Shown one piece after another: positions 1 to 7,828 of a stretch of 64,000 nt of DNA. Each line of letters begins with the position of its first letter. Positions within the stretch are counted from its first letter, which is position 1. The stretch is from DAOTTY01 sp964451095 (GTDB taxonomy: Bacteria; Chloroflexota; Anaerolineae; Aggregatilineales; Phototrophicaceae). The translations under genes and the position numbers were made by a program. The notes below the pieces were generated by a model. That model had not been told where the DNA came from, searched no databases, and saw only the letters and a program-made list of their open reading frames with translations. The stretch covers positions 1 through 64,000 of the forward strand of contig CAYVGI010000009.1 in the NCBI GenBank assembly GCA_964451095.1, in the 5' to 3' direction.

Positions 1-84
1 ATTCGCTTCTGTCCGGGAGTTTATCTCATCTTGCCCCCATACCCGGATGCACCCCACAAGCTAGTGGCGGTGTGGTTCGTCTGA
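1..84 (+). other. Possible C-terminal tail of a gene cut by the window edge
   Basis: The first reading frame is open from base 1 to a TGA at 82-84, giving 27 residues ending in KLVAVWFV. It could be the end of an upstream gene on the same strand. The other two plus-strand frames are also open for a similar length, so the choice is not secure. Nothing else is visible before the next gene's ribosome site. Confidence 0.2.
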
Positions 85-144
85 TAATGCGGAATGCGCT
101 AAACTAAAGGCAGCAAACGTTCCTCACAACCCAGGAGCCACACC

Positions 145-1431
145 ATGAAACTCTACCGCCGCGCTGCTTTTGCTGCTCTCACACTCACCGTTGTGTTGGC
201 AGCGCTGGGGGCGCTGATGCTGGCGCCGTCTGCCACTGCCCAGGACATCATTTTCACAGTGACGCCCACCCCCGACGAGACCGCCACACCCACAACAACA
301 CCTGTTGTCAATATGTCCCAGGTGATGTCAATCAACCCGAAACCGGCAGAGCTACCGATCATCACAGACGCGCTCAGCATTGACCCAACCGGACTGCACG
401 GCTACGTCATCACGGACTTCGCGCCAGTGTATGTGCGGGAAGGTGCGAGCGTTGTGTACCGCCCACTGGCAATTGCCCAGGGGGGTGTATTCTTCGACGT
501 GACAGGCGTTGACGAGCAGCAAACGTGGTGGCGTGTGCGCACTGCGAGCGGACAGTTCGAAGGCTGGATCAACGCGGAGCTACTCATCCTACGTGGTGAC
601 CTGACCGATGTGCCCGTCATCCCGGAAAGTGAAATGGGCGCGTTGCTGCCTATCACGTTCGTGACATTCGTGCCGCAGCCGTTGCGCACGGAACCTGGCG
701 ATGCGTTCAGTACGATCATCTGCAATGCCTTACCCGGTGAGTATGTGATCCTTGGGCGTGATGAGGCGGGCACGTCCTTCCAAATTGCCGCCTTCTGTGA
801 GGACGGCACGCCGACGTTGGGCTTTGTCTCTGCGGAGGCGGGGGCGCTGCGCAACCCCTACAGCAGCGCTGTGCCAATCACCGGGGCGGTTTTCCTGCCG
901 AACGAGGACAACCTGAGCAATGTGCCGGGCGCATCGCTCCTGTTGTTCCAGCAGCAAACCATCTACGAATCCACGGACATCCGTCCCCGGAACGCACTGT
1001 GCGATGTGGCGCCGAACCGCTATCCCATCGTTGGCAGGGATGGCGCGACAGAGTTCTACCTGATTAACGCGGTGTGCCTGGACGGTGTGGCGCTAACGGG
1101 CTGGATTTCCGCAGATGCGGGTGCTTTCCAAACGGATGGCGTGGTGCAAGTGCCCATCGCTGCCACCCCCATGCCAGAAGTTCGCAGCGTCCCGCCACGC
1201 GAGCCGCGCTTGCTGACGTTTGTGCCGCAGCAACTCACGCAAACCCCCGACGGATTCCCAATCTGTGAGGTCGTGCCGGGCGAGCAGCAGATTTTGGCAC
1301 GCACGGCGGACGGGTCTCACTTCCAGGTTGCTGCACTGTGCGCAGATGGCGTGGTGCTCATTGGCTGGCTGCCAGCAGAGGCGGGCGCGTTCCGCAACCC
1401 GTTTGAGAGTGTGATACCTGTGCTGGAATAG
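145..1431 (+). CDS. Secreted protein with an SH3-like domain and three Cys-paired repeats
   Basis: Predicted exported protein of 428 aa. Residues 1-32 form a signal peptide ending in ATA-Q, followed by a Thr/Pro-rich linker (about 33-60). Residues about 92-153 look like a bacterial SH3 domain (GYVI..VYVREG...WWRVR...GWI). Three tandem repeats of about 80-90 residues follow, each with an FVPQ-like or LLFQQ-like strand, a Cys, 24 residues, a second Cys and then a G-F/W-[VIL]-[SP]-A-[ED]-A-G-A motif. The identical C-x24-C spacing in all three suggests one disulfide per repeat. The start is preceded by AGGAG at 132-136. The function is unknown; a cell-wall or surface-binding role is inferred from the SH3-like part. 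No operon partner is evident; a hairpin follows at 1443-1478. Confidence 0.8.
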   Translation: MKLYRRAAFAALTLTVVLAALGALMLAPSATAQDIIFTVTPTPDETATPTTTPVVNMSQVMSINPKPAELPIITDALSIDPTGLHGYVITDFAPVYVREGASVVYRPLAIAQGGVFFDVTGVDEQQTWWRVRTASGQFEGWINAELLILRGDLTDVPVIPESEMGALLPITFVTFVPQPLRTEPGDAFSTIICNALPGEYVILGRDEAGTSFQIAAFCEDGTPTLGFVSAEAGALRNPYSSAVPITGAVFLPNEDNLSNVPGASLLLFQQQTIYESTDIRPRNALCDVAPNRYPIVGRDGATEFYLINAVCLDGVALTGWISADAGAFQTDGVVQVPIAATPMPEVRSVPPREPRLLTFVPQQLTQTPDGFPICEVVPGEQQILARTADGSHFQVAALCADGVVLIGWLPAEAGAFRNPFESVIPVLE

Positions 1432-1442
1432 CACAATCCGTC

Positions 1443-1478
1443 GGTATTGCTGTGTCGAGTTTGTGGCATAGCAATACC
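1443..1478. terminator. Hairpin between the repeat protein and the HEAT gene
   Basis: A perfect 9-bp inverted repeat, GGTATTGCT (1443-1451) and AGCAATACC (1470-1478), encloses an 18-nt loop just after the stop codon at 1431. No clean U-tract follows, so termination is inferred from position and symmetry only. Confidence 0.4.
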
Positions 1479-1549
1479 CTCATCGTTTATCGACAAGCCT
1501 AGTCCATGTGTTAAAATGAGCTTATGCCACACGGATTGGGAAGCACGTT

Positions 1550-2719
1550 GTGAGTAATGAGCTGCCAAATATATGGCTAATGCAAACTGAGCGCGATATA
1601 GACGGGTTGGTAAACGCCTTGCAACACCCAGACGCCCAAATTCGTAAGGGCGCTGCTGTTGCGCTGCGTGTTATCGGTGCGGAGAAGGTTGCCCCGGCAC
1701 TGGAAACGGCGCTGAAGCGCGAGCAAGACCCGGATGTCAAGCTGGCGATGACGGCAGCACTGGATCACTTCCGTCCCGGTCCGCCCATGCCACGCTCAAC
1801 GCAGAAGGCACCGCGCACCAAGCCCCCCAAGCAAGACCCAAACCGCCCCCAAACCCGTACAGAGCGGCTCGTGCAGCATCTTACTGGCTCCCGCCCCGAC
1901 CTGGCATTGCAGGCAGCACGCGCCCTGGGAGAGATAAAAGACCCGGAGACTGTTCCCGCGCTGGTGGTTGTGTTCCGTAACAAGCGTCAACCGCCTACGG
2001 TGCGCCTGGCAGCGGCAGAAGCCTTGCTAGAAATGGACAGTGCCCCGGCGGAAGTCACGTTGCTTGCCGCGCTGCGCAGTGACAAATGGCATCTGCGCCG
2101 CAATGCGGTCGCCATCCTGGGGCGTTTGCAGGCAGAATGGGCGGTGCAGCCACTGGCACGCACGCTCTACGACCCGAACGAGCTTGTTGCCCGCACTGCA
2201 AGCGCGGCGCTGCGGCGCATCGGCACGAAGGAAGCACGGCAGGCACTGGCGGATGCCCGTCACGCGATCATGAACACAACCGACGCGCTTGACCCCAGCG
2301 TACTCGCGAAAAGCAAGCGCATTGAGCAAGAAAAGCTGGGCAAGCTTGCCACCGCACAGCTTAACCCGGATGTGGTGCGTGGTGCACGGCAAAGGCGTAA
2401 GAAGGGGACATCTGACCTGAAACCGCCCGACAAGAAGCCCCAAACGGGTTCTTTGAAAGAACCCCTAGCGCCACCTGCCGTTGGCAGCACGGGCAGGCTG
2501 TCGGAGACGACGACACTCCCGCAGGTGGATGCCACGCCCACACAAACTGCCCCCCAACAGCGCCCATCTGGACAGAAAAAGCGGCAGACGCAGCCCTTCC
2601 CGCGCACTTCGCAGCAGGAAGAGGCGGCACAAGAACGCATTCGTTCGCGGCGGCGGAAGTCGTCTACGCGGCGGCTGGTTGACCCAGACGCGCTTGAGCC
2701 ACCGTCCAGCGACCAATGA
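1550..2719 (+). CDS. HEAT-repeat protein with disordered C-terminus
   Basis: Cytoplasmic protein of 389 aa with a GTG start. Residues about 15-75 and 105-235 are built of helical HEAT/PBS-lyase-type repeats, recognisable by units such as NALQHPDAQIRKGAAVALRV and by recurring A-x-x-A-L and D-P-x-[LV] patterns. From about residue 250 the chain becomes rich in Lys, Pro, Thr, Gln and Arg and is probably disordered; it ends in an Arg-rich stretch. HEAT repeats act as protein-protein scaffolds, and no catalytic motif is seen. The stop overlaps the start of the next gene by ATGA, so translation of the two is probably coupled. Confidence 0.8.
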   Translation: MSNELPNIWLMQTERDIDGLVNALQHPDAQIRKGAAVALRVIGAEKVAPALETALKREQDPDVKLAMTAALDHFRPGPPMPRSTQKAPRTKPPKQDPNRPQTRTERLVQHLTGSRPDLALQAARALGEIKDPETVPALVVVFRNKRQPPTVRLAAAEALLEMDSAPAEVTLLAALRSDKWHLRRNAVAILGRLQAEWAVQPLARTLYDPNELVARTASAALRRIGTKEARQALADARHAIMNTTDALDPSVLAKSKRIEQEKLGKLATAQLNPDVVRGARQRRKKGTSDLKPPDKKPQTGSLKEPLAPPAVGSTGRLSETTTLPQVDATPTQTAPQQRPSGQKKRQTQPFPRTSQQEEAAQERIRSRRRKSSTRRLVDPDALEPPSSDQ

Positions 2720-3774
2720 GCGACACAGCAACCGCTACACCAACCGGACTCCATGTTAACGAGCGGGTTCTGCTCACACAAAATGGCAATCACCGCACGT
2801 TGCAGCGGGTACAGTCCGCTGTAGTCGCGCCACAGCGCGGCGAGGTGCTTATTCAGGTGATGGCGGCAGGCGTTTCGTGGCGCGATGTCCTCATGCGCCG
2901 AGGTGCTTACTCTCACACACCAAACCTGCCATTTGTACCGGGGTGTGGGGTTGTCGGTACGGTGGTGCAAACTGGGCAGGACGTGACCAGCCTACGCCTG
3001 GGTGAACAGGTTGCGGCACAGGTCGTTTCGGGGGGCTACAGCCGTTACCTGCGCGTGCCCGTGTGGCGCTGCGTCAGCTTGCCAGACGGCAGTGACCCGG
3101 CAGAGGCGGTCACGTTGGTACTGGACTACCTTGCTGCCTACCAGATGCTGCATCAAGTCGCCGGGGTTATGCTGGGAGAGCGTGTTCTGATCCACGACGC
3201 GGACAATGACATTGGTACGGCGCTTGCCCAGCTTGCTAAGCAGGCAGATTTGCAGGTGTATGCTACAGCGCCAACGGACAAACACGAGCAGGTTCGTCAC
3301 AACGGTGCCGTGCCCATTGACGACGCAGTAGAGGACTTTGTAGAGCGTGTGCTCACGTTGACGGGCGACGGCGTTGATGTGGTGGTGGAGGCGGCGGGCG
3401 GTGACCGCTGGCTGCGCAGCTACCGGGCACTGCGGTTGGGCGGCACACTGCTCACCCATGCGGTGCCAGCGCCCGCCAACGGCGATAACCACCGACCATT
3501 TGCGCCACTGCGAGCGCTCAAACACACGCCGCTGCTGTTCGTGCCAGATGGACGCCGTGTGGTTCACTACAGCGCGATACAAGATGCTAATGCCAACCGC
3601 GCTGCTTACCGCAACGATCTATCTCACCTGTTGCAACTTCACGCTAACGGCACCATCGAACCGGAGGTTGCCCAGCGGGTGCCGCTCCAGGCGATTGATG
3701 AGGCATACCACCTGCTGGAAACGGGCGGTCTGCGGGGTAAGTTGGTGCTGACCGTGGACGAAGGCGACAGCTAG
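2716..3774 (+). CDS. MDR-family zinc-free oxidoreductase (quinone reductase-like)
   Basis: A 352-aa medium-chain dehydrogenase/reductase. The N-terminal GroES-like fold is clear (VLIQVMAAGVSWRDVLMRRG, then P-F-V-P-G-C-G-V-V-G), and a Rossmann half follows. The structural zinc Cys cluster is missing, as in quinone oxidoreductase and crotonyl-CoA reductase subfamilies. The nucleotide-binding loop is odd: where relatives have a Gly-rich A-x-G-G-V-G turn, this protein reads DADNDIG, keeping one glycine. It may bind NAD(P)H weakly or differently. The start overlaps the HEAT gene by 4 bp and the end overlaps the convergent TPR gene by 4 bp. The substrate is unknown. Confidence 0.8.
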   Translation: MSDTATATPTGLHVNERVLLTQNGNHRTLQRVQSAVVAPQRGEVLIQVMAAGVSWRDVLMRRGAYSHTPNLPFVPGCGVVGTVVQTGQDVTSLRLGEQVAAQVVSGGYSRYLRVPVWRCVSLPDGSDPAEAVTLVLDYLAAYQMLHQVAGVMLGERVLIHDADNDIGTALAQLAKQADLQVYATAPTDKHEQVRHNGAVPIDDAVEDFVERVLTLTGDGVDVVVEAAGGDRWLRSYRALRLGGTLLTHAVPAPANGDNHRPFAPLRALKHTPLLFVPDGRRVVHYSAIQDANANRAAYRNDLSHLLQLHANGTIEPEVAQRVPLQAIDEAYHLLETGGLRGKLVLTVDEGDS

Positions 3775-4892
3775 GCACCCGGCGTCGGCAGGAAGGGACT
3801 GGTATCGTCGCCTTCCAGCGCGTCTAGCTCTACCTGAATGCTCTCGATATAGTCCGCTGCTGCCTGTGCTTTGGCACCCTGCGGCGCGAGCGCCAAGAAC
3901 TGCTCAAAATCTGGCAGGGCAAGCGAACGCGGACCCTGTGTGTAGTACAGCACTCCCCGCGCAAAGTACGCATCAGCATATGTTGCGTCCAGTTCAACGG
4001 CGGTGTCATAGTCTGCCAATACCCGATTCCACTCGTAGATCAGGAAGATGTGGTCGCCGCGCTGCTTGTACAGCCGCGCAAGGCGTTCGTCGCCCTGGTC
4101 GGTCAGCTCTGCAAGTTCAATCGCAGCAGACGCATCTGCTATTGCGGGGTCGAACGCAAACGTCAGCGCGTGCAGGTGAGCACGTTGGCTCAGTGCGGTG
4201 ATGTGGTTGCTGTCGTCGCTGTATTCGCCATCCGGCGCGGTTGCTGCGACAAACTCATCCATGACCTCGAAGGCACGTGCTTGCTGTACCGCCTGTATGT
4301 ACGTCCACGCCAAGTTGACTTGGGTTTGCACAACAACGTTATCGTCAAACTGCTGGGACTGTACCGCCTCTAAGTTGTCAATCGCTTGCGCGTAGTCACT
4401 TTGCAAGATGGCGCAGTACGCAATATAGCGCTGTGCGTCTGGCATATCCGGTGCTATGCCTTCGAGTAAGGTCAGTGTGCGATCACAGCGACCGTGTGCG
4501 TAGTGTGCCATTGCCTGCCCAAACGGTAACGCTTCGTTGTTTGTCGCCGCTACGACACCGCCGTGCACGTCATACAGTAGCGGGGACACAGCAGAAAGCG
4601 GCTCTGTCAGCGGTTGGACGAGCAATTCGCCATCGGGGAGAGCAGTAACGAGCAGATCGGGTGATGTCTGTAGTGTACTAGCCGAGACTTGCGAAACGAC
4701 TGTTGCACCGATGGTCCTATCGGCGCTGTTGAGCGCATCTGCAAGCTGTTGAGCAAACGACTGAGCCGCAGCAACATCTGCGCTTGTTGCGTCTTGCACG
4801 CTGTAGCCGATTAGGAAACGTGCTTCCTGTGCGCTGCTGGTGCCAAGCGCAAAAATGAGCAGACCAAACGCAGCGAAAAAGCGAAAAATCAC
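3771..4892 (-). CDS. Exported TPR-repeat protein
   Basis: A 373-aa protein with a GTG start and a good ribosome site (AGGGGG about 8 nt upstream). A short signal peptide ends near SSAQ (about residue 21). Residues about 22-110 form an alpha/beta segment of unknown type. Residues about 125-350 contain tetratricopeptide-like helices; the clearest unit is near residues 275-325 (DHIFLIYEWNRVLADYDTAV, then A-T-Y-A-D-A-Y-F-A-R-G). TPR proteins serve as assembly platforms, and no enzyme motif is present. Its upstream DNA carries a TATCCCA-type repeat cluster. The 3' end overlaps the MDR gene by 4 bp. Confidence 0.75.
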   Translation of the reverse strand: MIFRFFAAFGLLIFALGTSSAQEARFLIGYSVQDATSADVAAAQSFAQQLADALNSADRTIGATVVSQVSASTLQTSPDLLVTALPDGELLVQPLTEPLSAVSPLLYDVHGGVVAATNNEALPFGQAMAHYAHGRCDRTLTLLEGIAPDMPDAQRYIAYCAILQSDYAQAIDNLEAVQSQQFDDNVVVQTQVNLAWTYIQAVQQARAFEVMDEFVAATAPDGEYSDDSNHITALSQRAHLHALTFAFDPAIADASAAIELAELTDQGDERLARLYKQRGDHIFLIYEWNRVLADYDTAVELDATYADAYFARGVLYYTQGPRSLALPDFEQFLALAPQGAKAQAAADYIESIQVELDALEGDDTSPFLPTPGA

Positions 4893-4927
4893 GGGTATGC
4901 CCCCTGAAAACTGGCTGTAATCTCATA

Positions 4928-4959
4928 TATCCCAAGTTATCCCAAATTATCTGGGATAA
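4928..4959. promoter_or_regulatory. TATCCCA repeat cluster with perfect inverted repeat
   Basis: TATCCCA occurs at 4928-4934 and again inside TTATCCCA at 4937-4944. The second copy is mirrored by TGGGATAA at 4952-4959 with a 7-nt spacer. The cluster lies 36-67 bp upstream of the exported TPR gene start, where a promoter and operator are expected. The binding protein is unknown. Confidence 0.35.
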
Positions 4960-5229
4960 CCCGCAGACTCGCTAAAGCATCACACACATGGTAAAATAAT
5001 TCTAGTTTTGAGGTGAGATTTCGGTGTGAAACGTGTGCTAATTTATGGTGCCGCGCACACGCATCCACCCAATCCTAGAGCAAATGACTGCACACACGTA
5101 ACCACATCATTTTGATTCAGAATCGACTTATTTTCTTCCTGTGTGCGGCAACAACACAGACATGAATCATACAAATCGCCCAGTTGAAAGGAGTTGTGCG
5201 CTGCCCGCTGCGCAGCACACCACATCACC
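4960..5229. other. Non-coding stretch between the TPR gene and gyrA
   Basis: This region is relatively AT-rich and has no credible ORF. A small inverted repeat, CTGTGT (5139-5144) with ACACAG (5154-5159), and a purine-rich GAAAGGAG (5186-5193) are the only marks. I could not find a convincing -35/-10 pair for gyrA. Confidence 0.4.
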
Positions 5230-7791
5230 ATGGCATTAGGTAACATTCGCACGGTTAACATCAACGAGGAGATGCGCGGTAGCTACCTTGATTACGCCAT
5301 GAGCGTGATTGTTGCCCGCGCCCTGCCGGATGCACGCGACGGGCTGAAGCCCGTGCACAGGCGCATCCTGTACGCGATGCACGATATGGGCTTGCGTCCG
5401 AACTCCGCGTATAAAAAGAGCGCACGCATTGTGGGCGATGTACTGGGTAAGTACCACCCCCACGGCGATAGTGCCGTTTACGATGCGATGGCACGCATGG
5501 CGCAGAGCTTCTCCCTACGTTACATGCTGGTGGACGGGCAGGGTAACTTCGGCAGCGTTGACGGCGACCGCCCGGCGGCAATGCGCTACACCGAGGCACG
5601 CCTCGCGTCCATTACCGAAGAACTGCTGGCGGACATCAACATGGACACTGTCGATTTTGTCGACAACTACGATGGGCAGCTACAAGAACCCGCCGTGTTG
5701 CCCGCCCGCCTGCCAAATATGCTGCTCAACGGTGCGAGTGGTATCGCAGTGGGTATGGCGACCAACATCCCGCCACACAATCTGCGCGAGATCTGCGCGG
5801 CGGTGCAGTATCTCATTGACCAGTACGACAACCTGGAAGATATCACTGTTGATGACCTGATGCAGTTTGTCACCGGACCGGACTTCCCCACCGGGGCAAC
5901 AGTCATTGCCAATGAGGAGCTGAAAGAGGCATATGCCACCGGGCGCGGGCGGGTGTTTGTGCGGGCACGCTACGAACTGGAAGAAAACAACAACACCACC
6001 CAAATCGTGTTCACGGAAATCCCGTACCAGGTGGGCAAATCCACGATTATCGAGCGCATAGCCGTGCTTGTGCGCGAAGGTCGCCTGGACGGTATCCGTG
6101 ACTTGCGCGACGAGAGCGACCGCGAGGGGATGCGCCTGGTTGTGGAACTCAAGCGTGGTGCCCAGCCGAAGAAGGTGCTCAACCAACTGTACAAGTACAC
6201 ACAGTTGCAAAGCACGTTTGGCATTCAGATGCTGGCGCTGGTCAATGGCGAACCACGCACACTCAGCCTCAAGCGATCACTGCAAATCTACATAGACCAC
6301 CGCTATGAGGTGATTGTGCGGCGCAGTGAGTACGAGCTAGACAAGCTGCGTGCCCGCGCCCACATCCTACTCGGACTCATCAAGGCGCTAGACAACGTAG
6401 ACGCAGTCATTCGCACCATCCGCAACGCGCCAGATACCGAAACCGCCCGCATCCAGCTAATGAACCGCTTTGACCTCACCGAAATCCAGGCAAACGCCAT
6501 CCTGGATATGCAACTGCGGCGGCTGGCAGCGCTGGAACAGCAAAAGCTGCGCGACGAGTACGACGAGGTGCAGGGGCGCATCCAATACCTAGAGGATTTG
6601 CTTGCTTCCCCTAAGAAGATTCTGGCACTCATCCGTGATGACATCACCGAGATCATCACGGACTATGGCGACGAGCGCCGCACCGAGATCGAATACGGCA
6701 TGAGCAGCAACTTCAACGAGGCAGACCTCATCGAGGAAGGTGACATCATCATCACGCTGACGGAACAGGGCTACGTCAAGCGTGTGCCTGTCAGTGAGTA
6801 CCGTGCGCAGCGGCGGGGCGGCAAGGGTGTCATCGGCATGACAACCCGCGACGAGGACGCCCTGTACGACATTTTCCATTGCAGCACCCACGACAAGCTG
6901 CTGTTCTTCACGGACAAGGGTAAGGTCTACAGTGAGTTTGCCTATGCCATCCCGGAGAGTGGACGGGCGGCAAAGGGTGTGCTGATACAGTCTGTGCTTT
7001 CTATGGAGATGGATGAGCACGTAACAGCGGTGCTGCCCGTGCACACATTCGACCGTGAAGGCTATTTTGTGATGACGACCTGTTTTGGGCGCATCAAGCG
7101 GGTGCCGCTCAGTGATTTTGCGTCTGTGCGCCCAAGTGGACTTATTGCTATCAAGCTGGACGATGGTGATACGCTTGGCTGGGTGAAGTACACCAACGGT
7201 GACCAGCATATTGTCATGGCGACGGCAAACGGGCAGGCAATTCGCTTCCACGAGGACGATGTGCGAGTGATGGGGCGTGCTGCCGGCGGCGTGAACGCGA
7301 TTCGGCTGACGGATGATGACCAGGTTGTCTCGATGGATGCCATCGTAGACGAACACACGCACCTGCTCGTGATTACCGAAAAAGGATTTGGCAAGCGCAC
7401 GCCGATTGTGGAATACCCGCTACAGCGGCGCTACGGCAGCGGCGTGAAGACGCTCTCCAAGACGGCTAAAACGGGCAGCATCGTCGCTATGCGTGCCATC
7501 GGCACAGAGAAAGATGTGATGCTCATTACAGGTTTCGGTACTGTCATCCGCAGCGTGCTACAGCAAATCCGCGAGACGGGGCGCAACACGCAGGGCGTTA
7601 CTGTGATGAGTGTTGGCGACGGGGATAGCATCGTCGGCGTAACGGTCATCCGGGATGATGGTACTGCCGATGAAACCCCAGGTGATGAGCAAACGACAGC
7701 GTCTGCAAATGGTGCCGCCGATACGGGGGAAGCATCACTGCCGGACGCTGACGATGCCGGAACCGACAGTGTGAACGGCAAGCACGATTAG
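5230..7791 (+). CDS. gyrA: DNA gyrase subunit A
   Basis: An 853-aa type IIA topoisomerase subunit that cuts and rejoins DNA while GyrB hydrolyses ATP, introducing negative supercoils. The family N-terminus (IRTVNINEEM...SYLDYAMSVIVARALPD) places the start at ATG 5230. An in-frame TTG at 5194 would add 12 atypical residues, although the only strong Shine-Dalgarno-like string ends at 5193. The catalytic Tyr is Y120 (AAMRYTEARL). The gyrase-specific GyrA box QRRGGKG lies in the C-terminal pinwheel domain and argues against ParC. S81 and D85, equivalent to E. coli S83 and D87, are intact, so no quinolone-resistance substitution is seen at these positions. The acidic, Ala/Asp-rich tail (last 40 residues or so) is probably disordered. 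gyrB is not in the window. Confidence 0.97.
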   Translation: MALGNIRTVNINEEMRGSYLDYAMSVIVARALPDARDGLKPVHRRILYAMHDMGLRPNSAYKKSARIVGDVLGKYHPHGDSAVYDAMARMAQSFSLRYMLVDGQGNFGSVDGDRPAAMRYTEARLASITEELLADINMDTVDFVDNYDGQLQEPAVLPARLPNMLLNGASGIAVGMATNIPPHNLREICAAVQYLIDQYDNLEDITVDDLMQFVTGPDFPTGATVIANEELKEAYATGRGRVFVRARYELEENNNTTQIVFTEIPYQVGKSTIIERIAVLVREGRLDGIRDLRDESDREGMRLVVELKRGAQPKKVLNQLYKYTQLQSTFGIQMLALVNGEPRTLSLKRSLQIYIDHRYEVIVRRSEYELDKLRARAHILLGLIKALDNVDAVIRTIRNAPDTETARIQLMNRFDLTEIQANAILDMQLRRLAALEQQKLRDEYDEVQGRIQYLEDLLASPKKILALIRDDITEIITDYGDERRTEIEYGMSSNFNEADLIEEGDIIITLTEQGYVKRVPVSEYRAQRRGGKGVIGMTTRDEDALYDIFHCSTHDKLLFFTDKGKVYSEFAYAIPESGRAAKGVLIQSVLSMEMDEHVTAVLPVHTFDREGYFVMTTCFGRIKRVPLSDFASVRPSGLIAIKLDDGDTLGWVKYTNGDQHIVMATANGQAIRFHEDDVRVMGRAAGGVNAIRLTDDDQVVSMDAIVDEHTHLLVITEKGFGKRTPIVEYPLQRRYGSGVKTLSKTAKTGSIVAMRAIGTEKDVMLITGFGTVIRSVLQQIRETGRNTQGVTVMSVGDGDSIVGVTVIRDDGTADETPGDEQTTASANGAADTGEASLPDADDAGTDSVNGKHD

Positions 7792-7796
7792 TCGCA

Positions 7797-7816
7797 GGGG
7801 GCGAGAAACCGCCCCC
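7797..7816. terminator. Bidirectional hairpin between gyrA and uvrA
   Basis: GGGGGCG (7797-7803) pairs perfectly with CGCCCCC (7810-7816) around a 6-nt loop, in the 37-bp space between two convergent genes. Neither side has a long T-tract. Position and stability suggest a shared terminator. Confidence 0.6.
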
Positions 7817-7828
7817 AATCAACCATCG

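Noticed and set aside
2260..2970. Minus-strand open frame of 236 codons
   Set aside because: It spans the overlap of two well supported plus-strand genes and has Cys/Ser/Arg-rich shadow composition.
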